Translations under genes and position numbers: made by a program
The notes under the pieces: generated by a model
What the model saw: only the letters and a program-made list of their open reading frames with translations
The model's database searches: none
Told to the model about the DNA's origin: nothing
Assembly (NCBI GenBank): GCA_002412715.1
Contig: DHVP01000017.1
Coordinates: 1 to 51,412, forward strand
Source of the DNA: Deltaproteobacteria bacterium UBA5205
Lineage (GTDB): Bacteria; Desulfobacterota; Syntrophorhabdia; Syntrophorhabdales; Syntrophorhabdaceae
DNA length: 51,412 nucleotides
Direction of reading: 5' to 3'
In this document: piece after piece, positions 42,284 to 51,165 of the stretch
Numbering within the stretch: the first letter of the stretch is position 1
Layout: every line of letters begins with the position of its first letter

Positions 42284-42633
42284 TAAAACTCGCCTTCCAG
42301 CTCGTCAAAGACAACCGGGTCGGGCGGCTTCTTGGGTCCTTCGCTCTTGTCGTCGACAACGACGAACATATGCCTGAGCACGGGATCGAGGGTCCTGTAA
42401 AATTTGGCCATCGTCGCCACACTGCCCTCATCCATATCAAGCAGAAAGAAGAAGTAGTGGCCCTTATCTTTCTTTTTTATCGGGTAGGCAAGCTTTCTCA
42501 CTGCCCAATCATCCAGTTTAATAGTTGCTGCGCCCACCTTCTCCAGGTTTCCCTGGATCCTCTTCATGAGATCGTCTTCTTCTTCCTTGGCGAGGTCGGG
42601 GCTGAGCACAACAATATTCTCATATCTTCCCAC
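42283..42633 (-). CDS. rpsF: Ribosomal protein bS6
   Basis: A 116-residue small-subunit protein: YENIVVLSPDLAKEEEDDLM, KLDDWAVRKLAYPIKKKDKG and YHYFFFLLDMDE-like middle, and YRTLDPVLRHMFVV. A C-terminal acidic tail follows. It starts the ribosomal/replication part of the operon, 15 bases after yajC. Confidence 0.95.
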   Translation of the reverse strand: MGRYENIVVLSPDLAKEEEDDLMKRIQGNLEKVGAATIKLDDWAVRKLAYPIKKKDKGHYFFFLLDMDEGSVATMAKFYRTLDPVLRHMFVVVDDKSEGPKKPPDPVVFDELEGEF

Positions 42634-42648
42634 GTTTACATCTCCTTT

Positions 42649-42969
42649 CTATGGTGTCTTTTGATACTGAACCACAGTCCCTTTATCAATTTTAACGCGC
42701 ACCTTCTCGGCAATTTCGATGGTGACACTGTCGTCGGAAAGTCCCGTTATTGTACCATACAAACCACCGGATGTGATAACTTTATCTCCCTTCTTCAGGT
42801 TCTCCATGAACTCCTTATGCTGCTTTGCCCTCTTCTGCTGAGGACGAATAAGAATAAAGTAGAAGATGGCAAAAACCGCCGCGATAAAGACAAGCGACAT
42901 GTAGGAACTGCCTCCCTGTCCAGCACCGCCGGCGGGATTACTACCCATTGCATACGCTATACCTGTCAT
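42649..42969 (-). CDS. yajC: Preprotein translocase accessory subunit YajC
   Basis: A 106-residue single-pass membrane protein: hydrophobic helix (SLVFIAAVFAIFYFILIRPQ), the RPQQKRAKQHKEF motif and the GDKVITSGGLYGTITGL cytoplasmic domain. AAGGAGGTGA five bases before ATG 42969 sets the start; an upstream extension would overlap tgt by many bases. It overlaps the tgt end by 29 bases. YajC normally joins SecDF, which is not in this window. Confidence 0.92.
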   Translation of the reverse strand: MTGIAYAMGSNPAGGAGQGGSSYMSLVFIAAVFAIFYFILIRPQQKRAKQHKEFMENLKKGDKVITSGGLYGTITGLSDDSVTIEIAEKVRVKIDKGTVVQYQKTP

Positions 42970-44077
42970 CTGATTCACCTCCTTCGTAACGTTTCTTGAA
43001 ATCGTGATAAAAACGGCCAAATGTGCCGGTGCTGACAGCGTGACGGATTTTTCTCATAAACTCCATATAAAAATACACATTGTGGATCGTATTGAGGTAA
43101 AAACTCGTCAACTCATGGGAAACGACAAGGTGCCTGAGGTAGGCCCTCGAAAAGGTCCTGCAGGTATAGCAGGGGCAGCCCTCCTCGATGGGACCTTCGT
43201 CGTCGGTAAACCGCGCGTTCTTGATATTTATCCTGCCGTCCCACGTGAAGAGGCCGCCGTTTCGCGCGAAACGGGTGGGAATGATACAATCGAACATGTC
43301 GATGCCCCTCTTGACGCCTTCCAGAAGATCTTCCGGCAGGCCGATGCCCATCATGTACCGGGGCTTGTCAGGGGGCATAAGGTCGATAACGGTGTCCACC
43401 ATCTCCCACATGAGGCTCTTCGGTTCGCCGACACTGAGGCCCCCGATGGCAAAACCGTCAAAGTCGAGGGCAAGGATGTCCTCGGCCGAACGCAGCCTGA
43501 GATCGGGATAAAAGCCTCCCTGGATAATCCCGAAAAGCTTCTGTGAACCCCCCGAACGGGCATTGAGACAGCGCCTGGCCCACCTTGTCGTCAACTCCAC
43601 GGAGTCGCTGGTATACTCGAACGTGGAAGGATAGGAAACACACTCATCGAGACACATGGCGATGTCGGCGCCGATATTCTCCTGGACCCGGACCATCTTT
43701 TCCGGTGTCAGGAAATGGCGCGAGCCGTCGATATGCGACTGGAAGAGCACGCCGTCTTCCTTGATCTCCCTCAAGACACCCAGGCTAAAGATCTGATAGC
43801 CCCCGCTGTCCGTGAGGATGGCCCCGTCCCAGCCGGAAAACCTGTGCAGGCCGCCCAGCTTCCTGATGAGTTCGTCGCCGGGGCGCAGGTACAGGTGATA
43901 GGCATTGGAAAGGATCATCCCGACGCCCAGTTCCTCGAGCTGCCTGTGTGTCATTGCCTTTACGGTGCCCTGCGTCCCCACGGGCATGAAAACGGGCGTC
44001 TCGATGTTGCCGTGATCCGTCAGAAGTCTTCCCGTGCGTGCCGCACCATCTTTACACTGTATATCTATCGTCTTCAT
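42941..44077 (-). CDS. tgt: tRNA-guanine transglycosylase
   Basis: Swaps guanine 34 for preQ1 in tRNAs with GUN anticodons. The 378-residue protein has TPVFMPVGTQGTVK, ILTDSGGYQIFSLG, the nucleophile Asp in MFDCIIPTRFARNG, and the zinc ligands CPCYTCRTFSRAYLRHL. It is followed by yajC and preceded by queA with a four-base overlap. Confidence 0.96.
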   Translation of the reverse strand: MKTIDIQCKDGAARTGRLLTDHGNIETPVFMPVGTQGTVKAMTHRQLEELGVGMILSNAYHLYLRPGDELIRKLGGLHRFSGWDGAILTDSGGYQIFSLGVLREIKEDGVLFQSHIDGSRHFLTPEKMVRVQENIGADIAMCLDECVSYPSTFEYTSDSVELTTRWARRCLNARSGGSQKLFGIIQGGFYPDLRLRSAEDILALDFDGFAIGGLSVGEPKSLMWEMVDTVIDLMPPDKPRYMMGIGLPEDLLEGVKRGIDMFDCIIPTRFARNGGLFTWDGRINIKNARFTDDEGPIEEGCPCYTCRTFSRAYLRHLVVSHELTSFYLNTIHNVYFYMEFMRKIRHAVSTGTFGRFYHDFKKRYEGGESDDRYSVCNG

Positions 44078-45093
44078 GATATGAACATCGCGTCCCCGTA
44101 ACTGTAAAACCTGTATCCTTCCCCTATTGCCTCCGCATAGGCCTTTCTCAGTCTTTCGGCGCCCATGAAAGCGGCGACAAGCATGAGAGGGGTCGAGCGC
44201 GGAAGGTGAAAATTGGTGATGAGCGCGTCAACTGCCTTGAAACGGTAGCCGGGGTAGATAAAAAGGTCCGTTTCACCGTGAAGCGCACAATTGCCGTCAT
44301 TTCCGAATACCGTCTCGAGCGTCCTCACCGAACTCGTCCCGCAGGCAACTACCCTGCGCCCTTCCTGCCGGGCCGTCCTGATAAGCCCTTTGGACGCCTC
44401 GTCCAGTTCATAACGCTCCGCGTGCATCCGATGTGCTTCCAGGTGACCCGCACGGATCAACGAAAAGGTTCCGATTCCGATATGGAGGGTGACCGTAACG
44501 ATATCGACACCCCGTGCCCGGATCTTTTCAAGCAAGCCGCGGGAAAAATGGAAACCAGCCGTAGGCGCGGCGATGGAGCCTGCCTTCTCGGCATACACGG
44601 TCTGATAGCGGTCAAAATCAGCAGCGCCGTCCTCGCCGTTGCGCTTGATATACGGCGGCAAAGGCATTCGTCCCAGGCTTCCTATGACCTCGTCCCCTTC
44701 CCCGGAGGAATTGAAGGATATCGTCCAGGAACCGTTGCTGCGGGCGAGTACGGCGGGGTGATCCCCCACAGTGACGGGAACGGCGTCCCCGGTCTTGTTT
44801 ACCCCCTTTGCCAGGCATTCCCAGGTACCGCCGCCGATGGGCCTGACAAGAAGGACATCGAGCCGGCCGCCGGTCTTTTTATGTGCAGTCAGCCGCGCCG
44901 GAAAAACTTTGCTGTCATTAACGACAAGGACATCACCTTCCCTCAGGAGGCCTGCAACATCGGAAAAACGGCGGTGCTCAGTGGTCCCCTGTGCCCTGTC
45001 ACAGACAAGAAGACGGGACGCGTCCCGATCGCTTGAGGGATGCTGGGCGATCATCTCCCGGGGCAGATCATAATCAAATTCTTCAACTCTCAT
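44074..45093 (-). CDS. queA: S-adenosylmethionine:tRNA ribosyltransferase-isomerase
   Basis: Adds the epoxyqueuosine ring to preQ1-tRNA using SAM. The 339 residues include DYDLPREMIAQHPS at the N-terminus, FPARLTAHKKTGG, APTAGFHFSRGLLEKI and NFHLPRSTPLMLVAAFMG, typical of QueA. First gene of queA-tgt-yajC, transcribed divergently from the kinase-like gene at 45356. Confidence 0.95.
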   Translation of the reverse strand: MRVEEFDYDLPREMIAQHPSSDRDASRLLVCDRAQGTTEHRRFSDVAGLLREGDVLVVNDSKVFPARLTAHKKTGGRLDVLLVRPIGGGTWECLAKGVNKTGDAVPVTVGDHPAVLARSNGSWTISFNSSGEGDEVIGSLGRMPLPPYIKRNGEDGAADFDRYQTVYAEKAGSIAAPTAGFHFSRGLLEKIRARGVDIVTVTLHIGIGTFSLIRAGHLEAHRMHAERYELDEASKGLIRTARQEGRRVVACGTSSVRTLETVFGNDGNCALHGETDLFIYPGYRFKAVDALITNFHLPRSTPLMLVAAFMGAERLRKAYAEAIGEGYRFYSYGDAMFIS

Positions 45094-45355
45094 ACGCCGT
45101 CAACCATCAATTGTATTATGGGTCGTGTCAGGCCGTTAACCGTTGCCGCCACCCGGACGGAGCGAAAGCATAAAACCCCCTCGAGCCGTCCGGCCCTTTT
45201 CAAACAAGGTTAATTTTATAACAGATTATATCGATATTCGCAAATCAATTAATAAGTTACACGTGTCCTTTCTGCCCGGGACGGAATTGGCAAGATTCTG
45301 CTTGTATAAACGAAACCATTATTTTAGAATTTTGCGGATACATCAGGTAAATGAC

Positions 45356-46189
45356 ATGGGTATTGTAACCATATCACGGACGCATGGCTCAGGCGGAACC
45401 ACTTTCGCAAGAGAACTGGCACACCGCCTTGGCTATTCATTCATCAATCGAACGTTCATCAACAACGACTGCGCCGAGAGCGCCGACCATATGCGGCCAT
45501 TCGGCATCGATGATGAAATGGCGCCGGGACTTTATGGAACAGCGCGGGAGCTCATGGCGGATGCGAACTTCTACAAGGTCTCCTTTCTGGCCAATATTCT
45601 GGACCATGCGTTAAAAGATAACGCCGTGCTGTCCGGAATGGGCGCAGGTATCATTCTTACCGGCCTGGCGAACACCATCAATCTTCGCGTGGTGCGCGTC
45701 ATGCCTGAACGGGTCAGATGCATCGCCGATGCGAAAAACATCCCCTATGACGATGCCTTCGATCTCGTCGAAAAAATGGATGAAGGCAAGCGGGAGTTTA
45801 TCAACCGCTACTTCGACGCGGACGTAACGGACCCGTCCCTTTACCATGCGGTAGTAAATTCGAGCTATGTCTCCCTCGATGAAGCCGTCGACATGGTGGC
45901 GAATTACGCGTCAAAACATTTCACTCCAACACACGCGACCCGGGCGGAAACGGTCTTGAAGATGCGCCTCCTGGAAAAACGCGCCGAGATGCTGCTTTTT
46001 CATGTGGGCATGGGACATTGTTACGGTAAAGTGGTCTTTCAGGCCGCTCCTGACGGTTCTCTTGCTGTCTCGGGGATTGTCCGCAACGAAGCGGAGAAGG
46101 GCCGCCTTCTTCAGGTGCTGAGCAGAAACAGTGAAATCACGAAGATAAAGGAAAACCTCGAGACAGGGGTCTTTGGGCCCGGCGCCTGA
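45356..46189 (+). CDS. Cytidylate-kinase-like protein with BON-like C-terminus
   Basis: A 277-residue protein beginning MGIVTISRTHGSGGTTFARE, a P-loop in the cytidylate kinase-like group (SRTHGSGG in place of GPSGSGKST), with Arg residues (VVRVMPERVRCIADAK) in the lid-like middle. The C-terminal about 70 residues (VFQAAPDGSLAVSGIVRNEAEKG) resemble a BON domain. ATG 45356 is used because the upstream frame lacks homology; it has AGGT nearby. In the 262-base gap to queA there is an 8-bp inverted repeat CCGGACGG (45153-45160) / CCGTCCGG (45186-45193). Confidence 0.72.
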   Translation: MGIVTISRTHGSGGTTFARELAHRLGYSFINRTFINNDCAESADHMRPFGIDDEMAPGLYGTARELMADANFYKVSFLANILDHALKDNAVLSGMGAGIILTGLANTINLRVVRVMPERVRCIADAKNIPYDDAFDLVEKMDEGKREFINRYFDADVTDPSLYHAVVNSSYVSLDEAVDMVANYASKHFTPTHATRAETVLKMRLLEKRAEMLLFHVGMGHCYGKVVFQAAPDGSLAVSGIVRNEAEKGRLLQVLSRNSEITKIKENLETGVFGPGA

Positions 46190-46215
46190 CGGGCGTCACG
46201 GGTTCGGACAGATCG

Positions 46216-46791
46216 TCATCGTCCCCGCAATCTCTTGCCCACGACAAAGGCGTTTCCCAGTTTCTCCCCGAAACCGTAATATCTGCGTATCTCGGGCACC
46301 ATGATTACGGGTTTTATGCTGTCGACATCGGGCAAGGCCCTGTCGTCGAGCATATCGTCGTCCGTCTTTACATCCATGATCTCGCCGATGAACTGTGTAT
46401 GGAGACCCAGCTCGACAACCTTGAAGAGCCTGCACTCCATGACGAAGGGGAATTCCTTGATGTAAGGGGCATCGACGACATCGCTCCTGACCGCCGTCAG
46501 ACCCGTGGCCGCAAACTTGTCCACGTCCCTGCCTGAGACGATGCCGAAATAGTCGGCCTCGGTGAGATATCTTTCCGGGGTAACATGGACGGTGAAGGCC
46601 TTGCGGTCAAGAATGCTCTGATAGCTGTGGGTTGCCTTCCTCAGGGCGATATCGATGCAGGGGGGGCTGGAACAACACGTACCTCCCCAGGCCACGGTCA
46701 TGACATTCGGGCGGCCGTCCTTATCATACGTTCCGACAACGAGCACCGGTGCCGGCACGAGCACAGTCCGTGCACCGAGGGATTTCTTCAT
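46216..46791 (-). CDS. Flavin reductase-like protein (FMN-binding)
   Basis: A 191-residue protein of the flavin reductase/split-barrel FMN family: PAPVLVVGTYDKDGRPNVMTVAWGGT, HSYQSILDRKAFTVHV, and a Phe-rich middle (EFPFVMECRLFKVVELG). A Cys-Cys pair in GGTCCSSPP is typical of the anaerobe branch that may pass electrons from NAD(P)H or ferredoxin to flavin. Single gene on the minus strand between plus-strand genes. Confidence 0.8.
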   Translation of the reverse strand: MKKSLGARTVLVPAPVLVVGTYDKDGRPNVMTVAWGGTCCSSPPCIDIALRKATHSYQSILDRKAFTVHVTPERYLTEADYFGIVSGRDVDKFAATGLTAVRSDVVDAPYIKEFPFVMECRLFKVVELGLHTQFIGEIMDVKTDDDMLDDRALPDVDSIKPVIMVPEIRRYYGFGEKLGNAFVVGKRLRGR

Positions 46792-46916
46792 CCTGCAGCC
46801 TCCTCGCGATGGCCTCCGAAAAACAGGTCATCCTTTGAACGCGTTTAGTATACCCCATCATTGACAGCCATGAAATACTTTTATACAATGAAAGGCATCC
46901 GAAAAAGGAAGGTAGT

Positions 46917-47267
46917 ATGCCATACAGAAAAACGTCCCAGTGGATCGTGGTGGGTGTCTCAACCCTGATAACGTTATTCTGCCTATACATAATCCTCTTG
47001 AGCACCCGAGCCGGCGACACAAAGAGCATATGGATCTTTGCCGCCTTCGGCTTTCTTTTCGCTATCCCCCTGTTCGTCACGATCTTTCACTTCCTGGCTG
47101 ACAGAAACGCGACTCTGGCGAAGCTGCACGAAGAGCACATCTCCCTCGGCCAAAAGCACAAGACAACCTTCATACCACACTGGTTTGTCATGACCGGGGT
47201 CATCCTTATCGGGCTTATCATCCTCTATACCATAATAAAATGGCTCTTCATCTATTTCACGCGATGA
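46917..47267 (+). CDS. Small integral membrane protein
   Basis: A 116-residue protein with three hydrophobic helices (about 8-30, 36-60 and 89-111), a short charged loop (LADRNATLAKLHEEH) and no recognised domain. AAGGAAGG precedes the ATG. Its stop overlaps the ParB-like gene start by four bases, so it opens the coupled five-gene cluster and may anchor or signal for it. Function unknown. Confidence 0.55.
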   Translation: MPYRKTSQWIVVGVSTLITLFCLYIILLSTRAGDTKSIWIFAAFGFLFAIPLFVTIFHFLADRNATLAKLHEEHISLGQKHKTTFIPHWFVMTGVILIGLIILYTIIKWLFIYFTR

Positions 47268-48172
47268 CGGACATTCGCCTTTCACATATCGATCTTAAGG
47301 ACAGGCGCTTTTCCCTTTCGTATCCCCTGCACGACGCAACTCTCCGATGGTCCATAGCAACCGTGGGGATCATCCAGCCCGTCATCCTCCTCGACAGGAC
47401 GCCCTATGTCCCGATTGCGGGATGGCGGCGTCTCGACTGCGCGCGAGCACTGGGAATGAAGACCGTCCCGGCGCTCGTCGTTGATATGAACGAAAGGAAC
47501 GCGCTCCTGATTGCCATTCACGACAACCTGGCACGGGGCTGCAATATCATCGAAAAAGCGGCCATTCTCGACAAGATGGTCAGTTTCGGGTTTCCCCGGG
47601 AAGATATCTTCGATCTCATGGAAAACCTGAACCTTAATCGCCACGAAAAGGTGCTGTCAGGTTTTCTGGCGATTGCACGCCTCGATATGCCTGCCAGGGA
47701 TTTCATCTTCACCAAAAATGTCTCTTTCAGGAACATCGATTCACTCCTCAGATTCGAAGAAAAGGAACGGAAGAAGATCGTTTCCTCCCTGGGAAGTTTT
47801 CATCTGACGGAAAGTACGCTCCGTGAGATCCTTGAAATGCTTCATCTGTTGAAGATCAGAAAGGGAACCATAACGGGAAGGGATATGCCGGCCCTTCCGA
47901 ACGCCGACGCCCTGCGTACCCATCTGAAAGAAAGAACCCATCCCATCCTGTCCGGTCTTCACAGGAAATTGAAGGCCATCAGGGATGCTATGGCGCTGCC
48001 GCCGGGCATGGACATTAGGGTAGACCCTTTCTTCGAAAAGGAGTATATTGATATCATAGTAAAAATAGGCGATGAAGAGGACATAGTCGCCACCTTGGGC
48101 CGGATCTCGGAACTGGCTGAGAAGGGTTACGTGAGGAGTATTCTTGAGCTTACAAAAGGTCGAATTCGTTGA
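47264..48172 (+). CDS. ParB-like domain protein
   Basis: A 302-residue protein whose N-terminal about 100 residues match the ParB/Spo0J nucleotide-binding domain: TVGIIQPVILLD, then PIAGWRRLDCARALGMKTVPALV (GWRR in place of GERR) and HDNLARGCNIIEKA. The middle is helical (FPREDIFDLMENLNLNR) and the C-terminus acidic and helical. No ParA, parS site or origin is near, so it is not a plasmid-partition protein by context. ATG 47264 is chosen as its ATGA overlap with the membrane gene; an upstream ATG at 47240 is in frame. Likely a chromosomal ParB-superfamily switch protein. Confidence 0.72.
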   Translation: MTDIRLSHIDLKDRRFSLSYPLHDATLRWSIATVGIIQPVILLDRTPYVPIAGWRRLDCARALGMKTVPALVVDMNERNALLIAIHDNLARGCNIIEKAAILDKMVSFGFPREDIFDLMENLNLNRHEKVLSGFLAIARLDMPARDFIFTKNVSFRNIDSLLRFEEKERKKIVSSLGSFHLTESTLREILEMLHLLKIRKGTITGRDMPALPNADALRTHLKERTHPILSGLHRKLKAIRDAMALPPGMDIRVDPFFEKEYIDIIVKIGDEEDIVATLGRISELAEKGYVRSILELTKGRIR

Positions 48173-49091
48173 CACGCACGGCAGCGTCGTCCGAAAATGC
48201 CCGGGGACAAAGCGTCATATCTGCTGCGGATACCAGACAATCGATCTCGTCGAGGGCTGCGTTCTCTCCTGCTCCTACTGCATACTCAAGGCCTACCTCA
48301 AAGACGACGTCATCAGGATATCCCGCAATTCCGACGCTATAATCGCCGAACTCGATGAAATCATCGACGGCTGCGGCGATCATATCCTTCGCTTTGGAAC
48401 GGGCGAGCTCTCGGACAGCCTGGCCATAGACCGGCGCTACGGGTTGAACCGTTTTCTTGTAGAGTATTTTGGAAGAAAGAAGAAGGCCATCCTGGAATTG
48501 AAGTCCAAGTGGGCTGATTTCAGGCACCTTGAGCCCTTTCTCAATCCCTGCACGGTGATATCGTTTTCCGTTTCACCGCAGAGATTTATCGACGCGGAGG
48601 AAACACGGACAAGCCCCCTTCGTAAGCGCCTCAAGGCGGCCCGGCTTGCCCAGGACAGGGGGTGTTTTGTAGGCCTTCACTTCGATCCCGTCGTGATCTA
48701 TGACGGCTTTGAGAAGGACTATCGCTACCTCATCGCGGACATAGGAAGGATACTCGATCCGGCAAAGATCATCTGGATCAGTCTCGGCACGCTTCGCTTC
48801 CCTCCCCCCCTTTACGGGCTGCTCCTTGAGAGGAGGCGAAAATACCTGCTGACGGGAGAATTCATCCGTGGCGAAGACGGCAAGTACCGCTACATCAAGA
48901 CCGAGCGCATCAGGATATACAGGATGCTCTACCGGCTTTTGAAAAGCATCGACAGCAATCTTTTTGTCTACCTGTGCATGGAAAGGGCCGACGTGTGGAG
49001 AGAGGCCCTTGGCATTGAGATGAAAGACAACGAAAGCCTCATGGGGCTTTTCGACGAACGTATTAAGAATGTATACGGAGGGACGCTATGA
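48144..49091 (+). CDS. Radical SAM protein related to spore photoproduct lyase
   Basis: A 315-residue protein with an [4Fe-4S]-SAM motif CVLSCSYC within EGCVLSCSYCILK and the SplB-like neighbourhood (KRHICCGYQTIDLVEG before it; ILRFGTGELSDSL, KAILELKSKW and HFDPVVIYDGFEKDY after it). It begins with TTG 48144, five bases after GAGGAG (48133-48138), inside the ParB-like gene (29-base overlap), and its stop overlaps the SDR start. The substrate may be thymine photoproducts or another nucleic-acid lesion, but this cannot be told from sequence. Confidence 0.82.
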   Translation: MSLQKVEFVDTHGSVVRKCPGTKRHICCGYQTIDLVEGCVLSCSYCILKAYLKDDVIRISRNSDAIIAELDEIIDGCGDHILRFGTGELSDSLAIDRRYGLNRFLVEYFGRKKKAILELKSKWADFRHLEPFLNPCTVISFSVSPQRFIDAEETRTSPLRKRLKAARLAQDRGCFVGLHFDPVVIYDGFEKDYRYLIADIGRILDPAKIIWISLGTLRFPPPLYGLLLERRRKYLLTGEFIRGEDGKYRYIKTERIRIYRMLYRLLKSIDSNLFVYLCMERADVWREALGIEMKDNESLMGLFDERIKNVYGGTL

Positions 49092-49876
49092 GATTTGAAA
49101 GCAGGGTCGTTTTTATCACCGGGGGAACAAAAGGACTCGGCAAGGCGATGGCGCAGGCCTTCCTGGCGCAGGGCGCGTCGGTAGCCGTGAACAGCCGCAA
49201 CAAAGAGGCGGTGGAGCAATTCACCGAAGAGTTCAAAGGCCAGCAGGTCCTTGCCTTCGAGGCGGACATTGCCGACTACAGCGCAATGGACGCAATGGCG
49301 TCGAAGGTCTACGAGACACTGGGCAAGGTGGACATCCTCATCAACAACGCCGGCATCGTCAATCCCCTTGCACCTTCCGAGAAGATCAAAAAGGATGATT
49401 TCGACAGGGTTATCGACGTCAACCTCAAGGGCACCTTTTACGCGACGCAGGTCTTTGGAAAAAGGATGATACAGCAAGGATCGGGGAGGATCATCAGCAT
49501 AGCCTCCCAGGTTGCGCTCTTCGGGGAAAAGGGTTTTCTCCCCTACGCCATCGGCAAATCAGGGCTTATGATTATGACGCGGCAGCTCGCGTATGAATGG
49601 TCGAAATCAGGCGTCACGCTTTGCGCCGTTGCGCCGGGTTTCATCAAAGGCGGCATGAATGAAGGGCTGATCAGAAAAGAGGTCTTCGTCAATTACCTTT
49701 CGGGCAGAACACCCATGGGAAGAATGGGGACCGTCGACGAACTGGTCTCCACCGTGCTGTTCCTCGCATCGGATGATGCCCGGTACATAAACGGTGAGAC
49801 AATCGTTATGGACGGCGGTATGACGGGCTACACCCCGGAGGGGCTCCTGGATTTTATGTCGAAAGGGAAACAATAA
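49088..49876 (+). CDS. Short-chain dehydrogenase/reductase
   Basis: A 262-residue classical SDR: cofactor motif FITGGTKGLGKA, Asp/Ser contact SRN, NNAGIV, and catalytic Ser-Tyr-Lys in ISIASQVALFGEKGFLPYAIGKS, then GETIVMDGG near the end. The fold is complete; substrate unknown. Glucose dehydrogenase- or 3-oxoacyl-ACP reductase-like relatives cannot be excluded. The start is an ATGA overlap with the radical SAM gene. Confidence 0.85.
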   Translation: MRFESRVVFITGGTKGLGKAMAQAFLAQGASVAVNSRNKEAVEQFTEEFKGQQVLAFEADIADYSAMDAMASKVYETLGKVDILINNAGIVNPLAPSEKIKKDDFDRVIDVNLKGTFYATQVFGKRMIQQGSGRIISIASQVALFGEKGFLPYAIGKSGLMIMTRQLAYEWSKSGVTLCAVAPGFIKGGMNEGLIRKEVFVNYLSGRTPMGRMGTVDELVSTVLFLASDDARYINGETIVMDGGMTGYTPEGLLDFMSKGKQ

Positions 49877-49879
49877 AAG

Positions 49880-50545
49880 ATGGATCTTATCCCCTTTATC
49901 AGGTTTACGATAAATTCGCGCTATATAGCCCGTTGGATATACGGGGGTCTGGCCCTGTTTATCCCCGTGCTCAATTTCTTCTCCATCGGTTTTCTGTCCC
50001 GTACCTCCCGCCTCATCCTGGTAGGGGGTATGGGCATTGCCACCTGGCAGGAGAAATACGAAACCTGGATAGAAGGGCTAAAACTCCTTTTTGTCTTCAT
50101 CCTCTACAACGCCATACCGTTCTTCATGTTTTCGTGCGGTTTTTTCCTGACGACGCTCAACAGTTTCACGGCCTTTTTCGGTCATCTCATGATCAAGGGT
50201 GCCATCTTCGTCATATTCCCCATCTGCTCCTTCTTCCTGCCCTTTGCCTTCACCATCTTTGCGGAACGGACCGATTTCCGCGATGCCCTGGAATTCGAAC
50301 AGATCTTACGGGGTATCCGGGAGGTTCTTGTTGAATACATAATCGGCTACGCCGCGACCATCGTGGCAATCTATATAGCCCTTCTCTTCATGCACATCCC
50401 CTACCTGATCGGTTTTCTCATCTCGTCGGTCCTCACCTACTACGCTCTCCTCCTCTCCGCCTTCTACTTCACCGGGCTCTACCGGAGAACGAGCCTCTCC
50501 ATGCAAAGAATCCCTGAAGAGGAACCAGACACCGAAGAGCCCTGA
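49880..50545 (+). CDS. DUF4013-like membrane protein
   Basis: A 221-residue protein with several hydrophobic helices and the family-like segments FIRFTINSRYIARWIYGG, GFLSRTSR and ERTDFRDALEFEQILRGI. DUF4013 members are integral membrane proteins of unknown function. It follows the SDR gene by three bases and ends the cluster. Its last residues are acidic (EEEPDTEEP). Confidence 0.65.
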   Translation: MDLIPFIRFTINSRYIARWIYGGLALFIPVLNFFSIGFLSRTSRLILVGGMGIATWQEKYETWIEGLKLLFVFILYNAIPFFMFSCGFFLTTLNSFTAFFGHLMIKGAIFVIFPICSFFLPFAFTIFAERTDFRDALEFEQILRGIREVLVEYIIGYAATIVAIYIALLFMHIPYLIGFLISSVLTYYALLLSAFYFTGLYRRTSLSMQRIPEEEPDTEEP

Positions 50546-50609
50546 ACCCTTATCCCTGCTCCTTTCATTGACTTTTCCCCCCAAATTATGCTAACTAATT
50601 ATTCACAAC

Positions 50610-50686
50610 GGTGGGTGTAGCTCAAAGGTTAGAGCATCAGGCTGTGGTCCTGGGGGCTGAGGGTTCGAGACCCTTCACCCACCCCA
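50610..50686 (+). tRNA. tRNA-His (anticodon GTG)
   Basis: A 77-base cloverleaf including the His-specific extra G at position -1 (50610) and an encoded CCA end (50684-50686). Anticodon stem TCAGG/CCTGG closes loop CTGTGGT with anticodon GTG; T-arm GAGGGTTCGAGACCCTT; acceptor GTGGGTG/CACCCAC. The three features together make the assignment firm. Confidence 0.95.
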
Positions 50687-51092
50687 ACTAAAATTCAAAC
50701 CTGCCGGACCTCTGCGGTTCGGCTTCCTGAATATCTTCCCATTTCCCACAATTGATCACCGTAAAGTCGACCTCTTCCCGAGCAACCGGTTTGCTCCTCG
50801 TCATTCCGGCAAAGAGAAGAACCCGGGCATTGTCGGGAGAGGTTCCGACTTCCGCAGTGCACCTTCACAGAATCTGTCCCATTTTTTGGTTCTGGCTGTC
50901 CTGTTTTTTGGGACTGCGGGAACGAGAAACCCGTTTGTTCCCGTCCGGAGGATCGTTTGGCGCACCTGCGGTCTTGTGTCGCGTAATACCTCCTCGAACC
51001 TCTGCACTTCAGCTATAGAGGCCGCTGCACGTGGGACTCGAACAGTCTGACGTTTTGTTTGTCACATGCAATGCAATTCGCCATCATTTGCA
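50687..51092. other. Noncoding region with partial repeat end
   Basis: No gene is supported in this stretch; the long open frames lack a ribosome site and homology. CGTCATTCCGGC at 50799-50810 matches the end of the palindromic element between trpC and trpF, followed by AAAGAGAAGAACCCGG, so a decayed copy may lie here. The pilin promoter begins at its right end. Otherwise I see nothing. Confidence 0.4.
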
Positions 51093-51108
51093 TGGCATGC
51101 ATCATGCA
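51093..51108 (+). promoter_or_regulatory. Sigma-54-type promoter of the pilin gene
   Basis: TGGCATGCATCATGCA has the -24/-12 form: GG, exactly ten bases, then GC, against the sigma-54 consensus TGGCACG-N4-TTGCA (one mismatch in each half). Transcription would start about 51119, 47 bases before the pilin ATG at 51166. Sigma-54 control of pilin genes is known in several bacteria. An enhancer-binding protein is not visible here. Confidence 0.6.
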
Positions 51109-51165
51109 AGATGCCGAAAATGTCTCACAGGTACTAACCAAAATATCATCAAGGAGGATGCAGAA

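Noticed and set aside
45288..45315. Sigma-54 promoter before the kinase-like gene
   Set aside because: GG and GC are nine rather than ten bases apart and the second half does not match.
45143..45355. Upstream in-frame extension of the kinase-like gene
   Set aside because: No homology and an AT-rich noncoding look; the P-loop protein starts naturally at ATG 45356.
50801..51007. Minus-strand open frame before the pilin
   Set aside because: No ribosome site or recognisable domain; overlaps a repeat end, so it is probably noncoding.
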